Source: Capsicum annuum
Taxonomy: Eukaryota > Streptophyta > Magnoliopsida > Solanales > Solanaceae
DNA length: 64,000 nt
Assembly (NCBI RefSeq): GCF_002878395.1
Contig: NC_061114.1
Span: 145,854,160 to 145,918,159, forward strand
Direction of reading: 5' to 3'
The position numbers were made by a program, and so were the translations under genes. This document shows positions 12,051 through 23,590 of this stretch, in pieces; positions within the stretch are counted from its first letter, which is position 1; every line of letters starts with the position of its first letter. A model generated the notes under the pieces. The model did not search any database. It was not told where the DNA came from and saw only the letters and a program-made list of their open reading frames with translations.

Positions 12051-13150
12051 TTCTTACCAACCTCAATGAAGGTAGTCGATGATTGGACTTGAGCTACTAA
12101 AATATGCTCTTTACCCCCTTCAGAAGTTTCTTGAATAACTTATCTCTTTTTATCTCTTTTTTTACCATCTTCTTATAAGAGTCTATGACAACCCTATCTG
12201 CTCTGGCTAAGGCTAAGTAGGCCCTCTCCAACTTGGTAATTGTGGTTTGATACTTTTTCTACTTCTCTCTATATTTTTTATACTCTGATTTGGCTACGTA
12301 CCAGCAGTGAGCAGTGGAGGAATTCCTCGATCCCTATGGGAATATCAAAAATAGCTCTCTAATCACCCGTATCTGACCTGATATGTCATCGAAGAGGTTG
12401 ACTGATGAAGGTCTCCAGAGTCTATGTCCTATTAGGTTGATTTATTAGAGTCCTTCTTCCTCTTTTACTCTAGCCTAGGTGCCCTGACCCCATAACCTGA
12501 GTGGGAAGATATAGGGACCTGGGTGCACCCAAGTATCTTCAGTGTACTCCTCCACTTATTCCCTCTTGTGAAGCTCCGTGACAATGGAAAGGAAAAAAAT
12601 GCATACGTAAATAATTTTTGAAGTACCACTACTTTGAAAGAACAATCGCATCCATATTAAGAGGGATGCCAAATAGGTTGCAAGACACTATCTGAGCCAG
12701 AAAATCTGTGACAAGTGTCATTTGGGTGCATAGCTATACTCGGTTACATACGATGTTCATCCAAAGCCTACCCTCTATCGTGAAGTCATTTATTAAAATC
12801 TCTCTCTTAGACGTGGCCCAGAGAACTGCTTTTCTAGGACATAAAATGCTTGCCATCAAGGTCCATGGCTCAAATGCTTTTACCTTAAACTACTCTATGT
12901 CTACAATTGGTAGCCCATACACCTCATAGATTTGATCCACTCCTAAATTCACTTTCTTGTCCTGAATCATCATTACTAGGTTATTGAGAGAAACTATGCT
13001 GATGTTATGGTAGAACTCATATACCGATTTCTCATTTTCATAGCAGGGGTCTAGGACAAAGAATATCCATTGGGTCGCAGTCAGTCGAGCATGGAATTCT
13101 TGGAGCTTCTCCTTCAACTTGTCTAGGCTAATACCCCTTTTAGGGAGTAA
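12051..13150 (-). pseudogene. E1 envelope-like / PF20167-like remnant
   Basis: Minus-strand ORF at 12890-13117 contains V-Y-E-F-Y-H-N followed about 20 residues later by D-K-K-V-N-L-G-V-D-Q-I-Y-E-V-Y-G-L-P. This is the 'EFY...N ... K.V.....I...YGLP' pattern of the same envelope-like / plant-transposon-like family seen at 1100-2164. Downstream frames on the minus strand (12100-12320) read a charged, coiled-coil-like segment (K-L-E-R-A-Y-L-A-L-A-R-A-D-R) and an acidic tail. Stops and frameshifts break it into at least three pieces. It sits in the 3' half of E1, where Athila elements carry their extra ORF. The function of the family is not known to me. Confidence 0.42.
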
Positions 13151-14184
13151 CTTATTCCTATGGAAATCATCATAGTAGAGGTGTTGGCATTATGCAGCTA
13201 TGAACCTGGTGTCATCAAAATCTCCCAACTTTGAGGTTTAGAACTTGTAAGCAATGTAACTCAACCCATTATTAAAATTAGCATACAAAGAACATGCTAG
13301 ATCAAACATATAAGCTCATGTGGAAGTGTTATTATGGTTTTTAGCGGCAGAAATTGATGTGGAGAAATTTTGGTTTCTACAGATATCGCACTCAGGTATG
13401 GCGATGGTGTAGCATTGACCGCTATTGTAATACTTGATACCTTAGCTGACAAATTTTGCATAGTGCTCAAATTAAAATTATAACCCCAATTCTTTATTTC
13501 AATTAGGCATATCAACATTATAAGTAAGTAAATTAATCATAGAATGTGTGATTATGTCCCCAAAAAATGGAATCACTCAAATTGAACTCATTGGTTCTTT
13601 AAATCAAACACATGCTTTACACAAACATTTTAACCATTTTAGGCCTAAATATGGGTACTTAAGACTTCCTCATTAGTGTGCACACCATCTACAATAGCTA
13701 ACCATAGTAATGATCTTCAACACGCATGCATTTTATAATTAACGCATTAGTTCATGCTTTTCTCTAAACTACAAGTTCTAAGCATGTGATTAAGTTAAAA
13801 ATTAAGGAGTTAGGACAACATACCAAGTTTAGGTGATGAATTTAGAATGAAATGACACTTGGATATGTAATGCAAAGCCAAAGATTTGAGAGAAATTAAG
13901 AGAGAATGCATGTGGGGAATGTGCATTTGTATGGTCATTTAAGCTGATTTGACTGCGACCGTGGTCCTAGTTACATGATCATGGTCACACTACTTCCATA
14001 ATAATTGTTTAATAGACTGCGGTCATGGTAACTTAGTCTAAACAATCGGGTCTCCTGCACTTCCTGTTAAGTCAAAAATTGCCAATTTCCACATTTCTCT
14101 TTTCAAGTTCAATCAATATTCCTCCTAGCACCACATTTTCATGGATTATGCATGAATAAATGAAAAATTAAAATGTACTCTATT
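13151..14184. other. E1 internal spacer, nothing recognised
   Basis: AT-rich sequence between the two E1 ORF remnants, with no frame, motif or repeat that I can support. It is where pol would lie in an autonomous relative and no pol motif is present. Confidence 0.5.
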
Positions 14185-15386
14185 ATACATAAAATAAAAG
14201 GATACATGCCAGTTTTTTGATGGGTTTTCTCCCATGGAGCGCTTAGTTTAACATCGTGGAATGACGCCTACACCATTTCCTTTTATGTTTTCACTTTGAG
14301 GATTTGAATCTTCATCCCAACTTTCATTCAATATGCAATGACTGGTAGAGGGATAGAAGATTCAAATCTTCCAAAATTAAACATGGAAAATGTGAAGAGA
14401 TGGAAAGAAAGCTTCGATCTCTCCCTTTTAAATACTTTAATATTTTACCAAATTCATATTGACTTTTTAGTTTGGATCGTTAGGTAAAACTAAGTACATT
14501 AATAGGCCACTAGTTGCACATCGAGTATTGAATTCCTTAGCCTTTGGTGGATGGGTTTTCACGTACTATTTTGGAAAATCCAATCCCAAAATATAGAGAT
14601 GGTTCTCTTTCTACCCATAATCCATCATTTGCCTAGGTAGATGGATTCTTATCACATTATCCAAGCACAATGTTGAGAAGTTGTCCGAATAAGGTCGAAC
14701 CCCTAATTCAGGGATTGCCTCTTTCAAAGCATTTTCACCTCGAAATGAACTAGAGTCATCATAAGAGATTTTCCTTGATTCTTCTTTTTACTCTAGTACC
14801 ATTTTCTTTATCTTGGCGTCTTCTTCCTCATTTGATTTGGTAGATTAGGAGATCACCAAGGAGTCTTCGGTAGAAATATCATCATCATAACTTGGTTTTT
14901 CTTCTTGATAAACCTCATCTGAGGAAATGGGCATGGTAGTAATGTTTTAAAGATTTGTTTCATTGACTATTTCTTCAATCTTAAAAATTTCCCTTCCAAA
15001 TGCCTCATGGGATCGATACATGTCTTGCAAGTTCTCTACTGTTGTAGTTACCCTATCAAAAATAGTTTGAAGTATTGCTTCAAGTCTAGTGGACCTAGTA
15101 TGTTGATCTTTCTTCTCCTCATCATACTACCTATCAAACTCATAAGAGGGACTACCAACTCAGATAGCATAAAAGGGGAGGGGGCATTTGGGTAATCACT
15201 CCAATTTTTATCTCGACCATCACAAAAAGAACAACCATACTCCAAATAAGATCGAGATGGTGATTCCATTTATCTCCAGTGAGCATAGTTACAATCTTTC
15301 CTTAAGTGAGGTTCATCAAACTATGAACATGGGTCATCAAGATATTACTTCCAACTATAAAAATCATATTTGTCGGAAGATACCAT
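14185..15386 (-). pseudogene. E1 gag-like ORF remnant with degenerate zinc knuckle
   Basis: An ATG at 15384-15386 (minus) lies about 130 bases past the primer site. The first frame reads M-V-S-S-D-K-Y and later Y-G-C-S-F-C-D-G-R-D-K-N-W-S-D-Y-P. The spacing fits a CX2CX4HX4C knuckle in which H reads K and the last C reads Y. After one frameshift near 15140 a second frame runs about 310 codons to about 14200 with no indel, only roughly ten stop codons. It passes through Y-D-E-E-K-D-Q and an acidic stretch (Y-D-D-D-I-S-T-E-D-S) and ends near S-M-G-E-N-P-S-K-N-W-H-V-S-F-Y-F. I do not recognise the acidic part. A gag-like role is inferred from position and the knuckle. Confidence 0.45.
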
Positions 15387-15513
15387 AGATATAAGTAAAA
15401 GAAAATAAAAATCTAGCTAACACAAGAAACAAAAGAAAATCACAAACAAATATTTATAAGCTTTAATTCAAGCAAGTAAGATAAAATTGAAATCTAACTT
15501 AATACACTAAATT

Positions 15514-15533
15514 GTTCCCAAGCAATGACGCCA
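15514..15533 (-). other. E1 primer-binding site, complementary to tRNA-Asp
   Basis: The minus strand reads TGGCGTCATTGCTTGGGAAC, separated from the LTR end by four bases. Plant tRNA-Asp(GTC) ends ...CCCCGGCAACGGCGCCA, whose complement starts TGGCGCCGTTGCCGGGG. Differences here are mostly transitions. tRNA-Asp priming is typical of Athila-like elements. Confidence 0.7.
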
Positions 15534-15537
15534 TTTT

Positions 15538-18500
15538 TGATAACGCTCAACTTACACATCAATTTAAGTGCAAGGCGGTCGTTGTCTATATTTACCCAAC
15601 TTTAGAGTCGGGGTTGAATCCATGAGGAACAATATGAGTGGCAATTAAGTTAGTTCAAAATAATAGATACAAGTTAAATTGAAAACACTAGTACAAAAAC
15701 ATAAAAATGGGGAAAATAGAAGTCTACACTAATGTTTCTTTTTGGGTTTTACTAGTATAAATTTGGGCCAATGAATAACTAGAGTTTTTACACAATTAAG
15801 CTGGATCTTAGGATTAAGTATTACTAAGGAAAGTGAAATGTGGATGCTAATAATCATCTTCTCTTTCTTAGATCAAGTGTTGGTAAGTTTTGTTATATGT
15901 TTTGATGCTAGTCTTTCAACAAAACACTAAACTTTCACCTATTAATTCTTTTGAATACCGAATAGGTGTGTTCAATAATTGTTAACAAAAACTCAATTTA
16001 GGATCCCTACTTCTAGGATAATATCCATGGTATAGTCAACTTCACGACCACCCTTATGTCTAAGAAATTGATAGATTAGCAAACTACAAACATAATTGTC
16101 TGACATTGCTTTCGTCTCCACATCCCACTTTCAAAGATTATATGGATTCTTAAAGTTCACCCAAAACCCTTCTTTGGAAGATGGCTTTAAACTTTCTAGA
16201 GTTTGAAGTTTTAACCCATCAAACCAACATGATTATTTTGGGCTTTAACCAATAAATCCCAATAAAAATTGGTCAACCAATGATAAAACACATAAACATG
16301 AACTACCAAATAAAAGCTAGCAATGACAAAACGCACAGACTTTAATCCTTATTCATACATAACCCCAAGAGGGAGATTGAAACTCCCTAAGTCTGGTACC
16401 CCAAACGCTACATGGTGCTCGTAATCACAAAGGACCACAAGCTAACCTTTGACTGATATCTGTAACTGAGCACTAAATAATATACTATTAAAAATGCAGA
16501 AATCTAGAGGAAAACTTATGATAAGGTTCAAACATATAAAATACAACTAAAAATTAAATACTAAAACAACTATCTGAACATCTTATCTGAAAAACTACAG
16601 TTTGAAAGCCTCTAACTGTCTGAATAACATGAGTATACTTAAGGAGGAATTACATACATAAATGTATAGACTATAACTGAAATCGTAGTAACACTGAATA
16701 CTGAGTTCAACAAATTAGATTACTGATAACTAGGCTTACTTAATTCTAATTACCAATTTACTAATATTTGAGTTTACTAACACTGAAATACTGAATAACT
16801 GAATCTACTGATATTATCTCAAAGTTTTTCTAATACTGATTAATTATATTTGAGATTCGTCCCATCTAGCGGATGATCTCTGAATCTACTGATATTGATT
16901 CTGATTGATTGTACCTAAGATTAGTCCTATCTAATAAGTGATCTCTGAATCTCCGAATGACAAAAATAATTGACTGTATTTGAGATCTGTCCTATCTAGC
17001 AGGTGATCTCTAAATTCTATTAAACTATCTAAATTCCTTACTGAGATAAGTAACTGTATCTAACAATCCTAATTTTTGTAATACTACACTGAGTTCTATT
17101 ACTGAGACTGAATCTGAAATTGAGACTGTGGGAGGTAGTCATCTAACCGACATGCCCCTAATCTGAACTAGTGGGGTCCAACCTATAACCTCCACTAGAA
17201 GGGTGTCAGTACCTTGTCATGGGTAAAGACAACTGCTATGGAGTCAGTCCTAATCTAGCGGGTGTCCCTTGAGATCAGTTTTATACTAACGGGTGATCCC
17301 CGAGTATGTCAATCTAATCTAATGGGTGATATATCATGCCTATATTGGCTACATAGTTTTGGAACATGGGGATTGGTTCTAGGGATCTCAGTCCTATATA
17401 GTGAGTAAGCCCCTATTCCTCGGCTCGCTCGGTGCTGAATCCTACTCGCTACTAAAAGGCACTGAACTTATTTCCTAGTTCATACTAGGCTTGACTGAAC
17501 TGTTACTAATCTTACTGATTAAATAAAGTGAACTAATCTCACTGATTTCCATTGACTGATCGCATACTAATGTATTATGTTATCAGACTGAATGTTTATT
17601 AAGTTTTTGGACTGAATACTTAAATGCTACAGAGGTCTGAACTAAATACTAAGCTAGAATAGATTGATACTGAGATTACATAATCTCTCTAAGTTCTGTA
17701 ATTGACTGAGTTCTACTAATTATGGAACGATTGAAATTATCTTGAAAACTAACACTGGCTCTAGACAATCAACTAAATTGTCGGGTATTAAATACCCCCA
17801 GGACTTGATAACATTAATAAATAAGGCATGATAATTCTTGAATAGCATAACAATAATCTATCATTCATAATAAATCAAGGAGGCATCTCTTCAAGAACTT
17901 GGAAGTCTTAAATATGTAAACGTATAGGAATGCATACCAATGTCTCATAATTCATTCATTAAGGAATACATGTAAATGGTAGTGCATGCAACATATCATA
18001 AATCATTCACTTAGGCCTTTCAACGAACAATGGGCATGCATTAACTTATAAATAATTAGGGATTTCATGGTAACATGCTATAATGACTCTATTTCCTTCA
18101 CATAGGTATTTTATCAAACCTATGGGGAGCATACTTTGGTTACACAAGAACCAATACATCAAATTAACTTGGATACATCAATAAACTTGCAACTTAAAGT
18201 GGTTTGTCATGAACATTATGTAAATCATCTCAAGCTAGGACTAAATCATGAAACTTGTAATCTAGAACATGAATCACAACTCAACAATAACAAAAACATG
18301 AACTTCAACTCACATAAATCATGAAAAATCATAAATATTTAATCTTTATAATTCAAAAAGGGTTCTTGAACTTCTGGAGTGGAAGGAACCCAAGAATCAA
18401 CATCTAACATATCGTTGTTCTTGATTTTAGGAAGATTGGCGGAGAGACTCTTTAATTTGGATCTTCAGTTGGATAACGGTAACTTCTTTCTTGGAGAAAT

Positions 18501-19687
18501 TGAGAGAAAAGAGTATATTTTGGGAAAAAATAGGGATGAATCTAGTGTTATAGGGTTATATAGGGGTGGTAAATTGACACAAATACCCCTATGGACGTGG
18601 ATTTTAAAAAGCTGAAAATTGAGCACCGATGTAGTGCGTCAATGGCATCGATGTGATACTTGATGCATTGTGCCATGGTAGTACCAAGCCTTAGTACTTT
18701 TGATTGGCAAATCCTGCACAATATTAACCAATGCGGCGCTCCTAGATCGGATTGGTCCACTATTTTCGGACACCAAATGTGGTATAAACGTGATCCAAAA
18801 AATTTAAAACTCATTTGGGAATACCTACTGACATGGATGATCATGAATCAACTTAATGATCAATATTTAAGGGTTGTATGGGTCGAGAAATAAGATTGCC
18901 AACTTATGAAGGCTAAAAAAGATTCTAAGTGTAAACACTTAGTTGAAGTTTCTAAGATAAGGACCAGTTTTTAATCTTTAATGGACTGAGTAAAGCTTGG
19001 AATTTTGCGAGGTCTTACAGAGATGTACATACGCATATGACAAATAAGTAAAGATATACCGATAATATCCATTGAAATTATTTATTAAAGCTTATGTGAA
19101 TATTACTTTAAACATTGGACTCCCACAAATCTCCAATGAAAGTGAGCTATTTTTCCTCTAAGAGAATGCTCCAATGTATTCTTCACCCAAAATTTATAAA
19201 ACATGGTTTTCTCTAAGAATGGAGGATATGAACTCAAAAACCAAAACCTAACTATTGGAGTAGATGGAATGTTGTGATGAATAACTTAGGGTTAGAGTCC
19301 CTTTTCCAAAAGTTTGGGTTCATCCATGGGCATTTCTAGATTTACCTTTGGGCTGCATTCTTCCACTAAGTCATAATCATGTGGGTCAAGCCACAACTAC
19401 GGCTATATAACCATGATTATCTTCCGAGACCGCGGCTGTTTTACTTCTGCTTGATTACCACGATCACAATCTCAGACCACGACCGCGATAACTGAGAGAT
19501 CCTACCATATGTACTTTCTTGCTTCCTTTGATCATTTTCATCTGCTATCCACATCTTTGGATCTTATAAACTCTATACCATAATAGTGTGGATATTAGTG
19601 CATTTAATAACAATTTTGTTTCTTTTATTCTTTTAAAACAAGGTAATGCGCATAAATGATCAATGCAAATGAGTGGTAAAGTCATCA
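15538..19687 (-). repeat. E1 5' LTR, split by solo LTR S2
   Basis: The two parts, 15538-16377 and 19025-19687, join to about 1.5 kb and match the left LTR. The end next to the primer site reads TGATAACGCTCAAC on the plus strand. The outer end reads ...GTCATCA before the GAAAA duplication. A GC-richer inverted-repeat block at about 19360-19500 corresponds to that at 9650-9840. Confidence 0.75.
16378..19019 (-). mobile_element. S2: solo LTR of the E6-related gypsy family (2.6 kb)
   Basis: GAGAT duplications lie at 16373-16377 and 19020-19024. The uninterrupted site is visible at about 9345-9352 in the other E1 LTR. In minus orientation the end reads ...GGTTAGCTTGTGGTCC...AGCACCATGTAGC..., matching the E6 LTR end (56458-56500), and it starts TGTAAGACCTCGC. 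It has no pol or gag, so it is a solo LTR. The interior carries repeated phrases such as 'TAGCGGGTGATCTCTGAAT' near 16860-17000 and 17220-17330. Confidence 0.75.
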
Positions 19688-19692
19688 GAAAA

Positions 19693-21017
19693 TACATACC
19701 CTAAGAATGAATCAGGCAATAACGAGTCATGACATTAACATTATCTAAGGCATTAGTTCTATTGAACATTTATACAATACACATACTAAGAATCTCGTGG
19801 GACATATGAATAGAATAAAATGATTAGCCACCTCAATTAACATATCTAATAACCCTTAAACATAGTAATGCTTCTCAACTATTCTTTTAGCTATGGATAC
19901 AACACTTCACCATTTCAATCTTATGATTCCCCAACCAAAAAAAGAAATACAAGGTCCTGAGATTTATATATTTAAGAAATAAGGTTTTCTTCTTAAAACT
20001 ATGCATCCTATTATAATAACTGAGAATGGTCACTATTGCATAAGACATGCCATTAGATGAATCGATGAGATATATAAAGTTTATTTCCTTAGAAATAAGT
20101 TAAAAGTAAGACATTATTTTACTAATCATGCACATTGTCACATAGAGCTTGAATGCCTGAAGGCTTAGATTTCTAAGAACCTTTATTATTTCTAGCTCAG
20201 GGTAAGGGGCATGGATAAAATTTTCATAGATAACTAAGACTTTATATATAGGCATAACTATAATATGTAAGACATTGGTAGAATGTCCTCTTGAACTAAA
20301 GTAGGTTTAATTTATTAGAGTGAGAGTAGATTCACCATGACTCTTCCCTAAAACTCACTATTATGTGAAAATTTAAGATCAACCTTATTTCACCACCATA
20401 TGCTCGAAGACTTACCCACTTATTAAACTTATAAGTTTAATGCTCCACTCCATTGGGTACCACCATACATATGAATGCCAACTTCCCCCCAACAACCACA
20501 AGATAAAGCCACTACCCTTCATATCTATTAATCTAATATTTTGCTAGCCTCTATAACTATCACCCTATAAGTCACACTCTCATGAGCGTACTCTTCCATA
20601 ATTCTTAAACCATAATAAAACCTCTAATCGCATAACCTCACAACTTGATAAAATTTTTAAGACTACACCAAGCGATTACATCATCTATCTATATTCTTCT
20701 CAATTCATCTTTAAAGAACACCATATAAAAACTCCCCAAGCTCTTCCAAACTATGACATTTAATAACAGGAACTAGGTACTTATGGAACTAGCATAATTA
20801 GAACTTTATCTAACAAGATGCTACCTGTGGTTCAACATACTATAATAAACTTCATGCTCTTCAACACCTACTGACTTAGCCCTAATTCATTACTTTAATA
20901 CTAGACCTTTGGTATATATATATATATATCATAATTTCCCACTCTAATAATTTATATATTATCAACCTAATATTTTTCGCACATTATTCAAGCCTGTGAA
21001 TCTATTTCCACAAATCT
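19693..21017 (-). other. H internal piece between E1 and E3, coding not recognised
   Basis: It continues H after the E1 insertion and stops where the E3 LTR begins. It is AT-rich with short polypyrimidine runs and a TA run near 20918-20930. By position it should hold the 3' part of H pol, but I cannot read any RT, integrase or chromodomain motif. It may be a decayed or rearranged pol region. Confidence 0.45.
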
Positions 21018-21176
21018 TGTGTTACTACCCTCGAGATGACAGGACCAAAACCAGAGCCTCTTTGTAATGGGAAACCCTAAGTCCAAAAAGGATTTGGAAC
21101 TGCCCCCATTAAATAGCCCAACCACCAATGCATACCTTGATTCAGTTGAATCCAAAACATATAATAAGATAGCAGA

Positions 21177-22222
21177 TGATGAGTTGTGATTTTTCCACAT
21201 ATTCTCACTCAATATTCATGTACATTACCTTGTTTTGAATGCATAAATAAGACCCACTTGTGAGTGAATTAACTAACATCAACTCTTTGAAGGCATCGAG
21301 TTAATTAGGTTGAAAGAGGTGGATTGAAGCTTTTAATAATCAAAAGGGGGCATAAAAAGTGTAGCTGAAGACTTAAAGTAGCCTCGGTTACCACTATCAT
21401 AGTCAGACAAATGCAATTGTGGTCAATCAAGTTGGCCAACATAATGCGACCGCTAAGTCATGCGACGACCATGGTTGTACAATTATAGAAAAAGATTCGC
21501 AATCGAGACATAATGGGATAAATATATAATGGGAATTATGGTAAATTTGACATCTAAATCAAGATTTATATGGAGGATTCAAAACACTTGGAATGGGGTG
21601 GAACCCTAAAATTAGAGAGAAAAATTTTGATTGTTCTTAGTTATTTGTAATACTTGTTCCCAGAGAAAATTAGTGAAATTAAAGTTTGGAATTAAAATTT
21701 ATTTTACCCTGTATTATTATGAACTCTATGGATGCACCACTTGGTAAAATTCTTTTCTCCTATCTGATGAGTAGCTAACTTCTTTAGTCTTGGGATTATG
21801 TTTAACTAGAGTGTAATGATGTGTGGGTATTATTGTACTTGCATGGATTTTAGTTGTTCAGTATGGATTCCATCGTTGTTTGAGCTTATGGGTTGGAATT
21901 TAATGAGTGAAAATCCCAAATCCCCCAATGGGTTTGATGGGTAAAAACCCCAAACTCTAGAAACCCTTAATCATCCTTGAAAAAGTGATGAATATGATAT
22001 TAGGTAACCTTTAATATCCTCTAAAGAGGGTTATAGGGGGATAAAGCAATGGTGGAAAATTATGCCTATGGTTTACTACCTTTTGCAATCTGAGAAATAA
22101 GTGTATTGAGAGTGTAATCATGTGAAGAGCATGATCCAAGAAATAGGGATACTTGATATAGGTATTGGGTAATTATGAAAATTTGTACACTTACTAGGTT
22201 CTCAAAAGAGCCAATGGGTGAA
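21177..22222 (+). repeat. E4 LTR1 (truncated at its 3' end)
   Basis: It begins TGATGAGTTGTG and matches LTR2 and LTR3 from the start up to 'AATGGGTGAA' just before the tRNA-like sequence. LTR3 continues about 390 bases further to a normal end. It contains a cluster of short inverted GACCGC / TGGTC motifs at 21385-21490. Confidence 0.75.
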
Positions 22223-22297
22223 ATCATTATAGTATAGTGGTAACTATTCCGACCTGTCATATAGGTGACCAAGGTTCGATCCTCGGAAATGATGCCA
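22223..22297 (+). pseudogene. tRNA-Asp(GTC)-derived sequence with encoded CCA, copy 1
   Basis: These 75 bases align end to end without gaps to plant tRNA-Asp plus CCA: D-arm text AGTATAGTGGTAA, anticodon loop CCTGTCA (anticodon GTC), T-arm GGTTCGATCC, and terminal GCCA. Differences are mostly G to A and C to T changes in the acceptor and anticodon stems. Plant nuclear tRNA genes do not encode CCA, so this is a copy of a mature tRNA and not an ordinary gene. It is followed by TTT and the reverse complement of the LTR end. The A-box-like and B-box sequences survive, so weak Pol III promotion is possible but unproven. Confidence 0.8.
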
Positions 22298-22300
22298 TTT

Positions 22301-22335
22301 TGATAATGCTCAACTCACTCCCATAATTAAGAGGG
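22301..22335 (-). repeat. Inverted LTR end (U5), copy 1
   Basis: TGATAATGCTCAACTCACTC and the following 13 bases are the reverse complement of the LTR3 end at 31240-31272. The inverted match stops about 33 bases in, where RT coding begins. Confidence 0.8.
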
Positions 22336-23590
22336 CGTGATGCGGGGGTGATCTATCCTAAATCCAATAGTAAGTGGGTGAGCCCTATGCAATGTGTTAA
22401 AATAAGTGGTATCACAATAGTTAAATGTGAAAAAATGATCTCAACCCCCTTCGATCGGTTAATGAATGGTGAGTGTGTATGGACTACCAAAAATTGAACT
22501 CATGGAGAGAAGGTCCATTTTCCAATGTCGTTCATGGATCAAATGATAGATAGGATTATCGTTAGAGGGTGGTACTGCTTTTTAGATGGATACTAGAGGT
22601 ACAATCAAATTTGTATTGCCCAGAGGACTAAGAAAAAACAACTTTTACATGCCCATAAGGTACATTTGCATTCAAGCGAATTCCCTTTGGGTTGTGTAAT
22701 ACCCCAACAACCTTTCATTGTTGCTTGTTGTCAATATTCAAAAATATAGTTTAGGACTCTATGGAAGTATTTATGGACGACTTTTCCATTGTTGGGAACC
22801 CTTTTGAGTCATGCCTCAAGAATTTAAACAAAGTTCTTGAAAGGTGCATAGAAACGAAGCTTATTTTTAATTGGGAGAAGTGCCACTTTATGATCAAAGA
22901 ATAAAAAATGGATTGTATTCGGCCATAAGCTATCAGAAAGGTAATTCAAGTGGATCAAGCCAAGGTTGAGGTAATTGCTAATCTTCCACCTCCAATTTTC
23001 ATAAAAGGTGTTCGAAGTTTCCTTGGCCATGTTGGGTTCTATAGATATTTCGTTAAGGATTTTTCCAAGATATCTTACCCCATGTGTAAGCTCCTTGAGA
23101 AAGAATATAAATTTAAATTTGATGAGGCAGGCTTGAAAGCCTTCGAGCATCTCAAGGAGTTGCTTATTTCAACACCCATTATCGTTGCTCCGGATTGGTC
23201 ATTACCATTTAAGATAATGTACGACGTAAGTGGTATTGCATTGGATGCAATTCTAGGGAAATTCATGGAAAATTTGTTTCATCCTTTCTACTACACAAGC
23301 CAAATCTTGAATGACGTCCAATAAAACTACACTATCACTGATAAGAATTGCTAGTGGTGGTATATGCCTTTTAAAATTTTTAAGCTTATTTATTAGGCAT
23401 TGGGGTAGTGGTGCACACTTATAACTCCACTCTTAATTATATAATGGCAATGAAAGAAGAAAATACATAATTTAATAGGTGGATTTTGTTATTACAAGAG
23501 TTTAACTTTGAGGGAAAAGAATGAAAGTGGTATGATAATCAAGTGGCCGAGCATCTCTCTCAACTTGAAGGCAACAATGAGAATTGTGGG
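22336..23590 (+). pseudogene. E4 reverse transcriptase and RNase H remnant (Athila type), copy A
   Basis: Plus-strand frames read G-V-I-Y-P, then Y-Q-K-L-N-S-W, a G-W-Y-C-F-L-D-G-Y segment, M-D-D-F-S-I-V-G (the RT active-site region, F-x-D-D type written M-D-D-F) and N-W-E-K-C-H-F-M. The connection/RNase H part is open at 22950-23324 (V-R-S-F-L-G-H-V-G-F-Y-R, then P-I-I-V-A-P-D-W-S-L-P-F). A decayed A-E-H-L-S-Q-L-E near 23545-23570 marks the end of RNase H. Gag, protease and the first part of RT are absent, because the chimeric LTR junction lies directly before G-V-I-Y-P. Stops and small indels break it. Confidence 0.75.

Larger units (their letters stand above)
4673..19687 (-). mobile_element. 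E1: non-autonomous Athila-like LTR retrotransposon with nested solo LTRs
   Basis: Two LTRs of about 1.5 kb each (after removing S3 and S2) flank a 5.5-kb internal region in minus orientation. The termini are TGAT...ATCA-like, the TSD is GAAAA, the primer site is complementary to tRNA-Asp and a polypurine tract is present. The internal region has a gag-like ORF remnant near the primer site and an envelope-like remnant, but I find no protease, RT, RNase H or integrase. The LTR termini and early LTR sequence match those of E4 (TGATGA, TTTACCACTCAT, then a conserved CACTTTGCAGG-type site). E1 was therefore probably mobilised by enzymes of an E4-like relative. That last step is inference. Confidence 0.75.

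Noticed and set aside
18548..18844. 98-residue minus ORF
   Set aside because: It sits inside solo LTR S2 with no motif; chance ORF in LTR DNA.
22223..22297. Annotating a functional tRNA-Asp gene
   Set aside because: Stem bases have decayed, CCA is encoded in DNA and the flanks are retroelement sequence. It is a copy of a primer tRNA.
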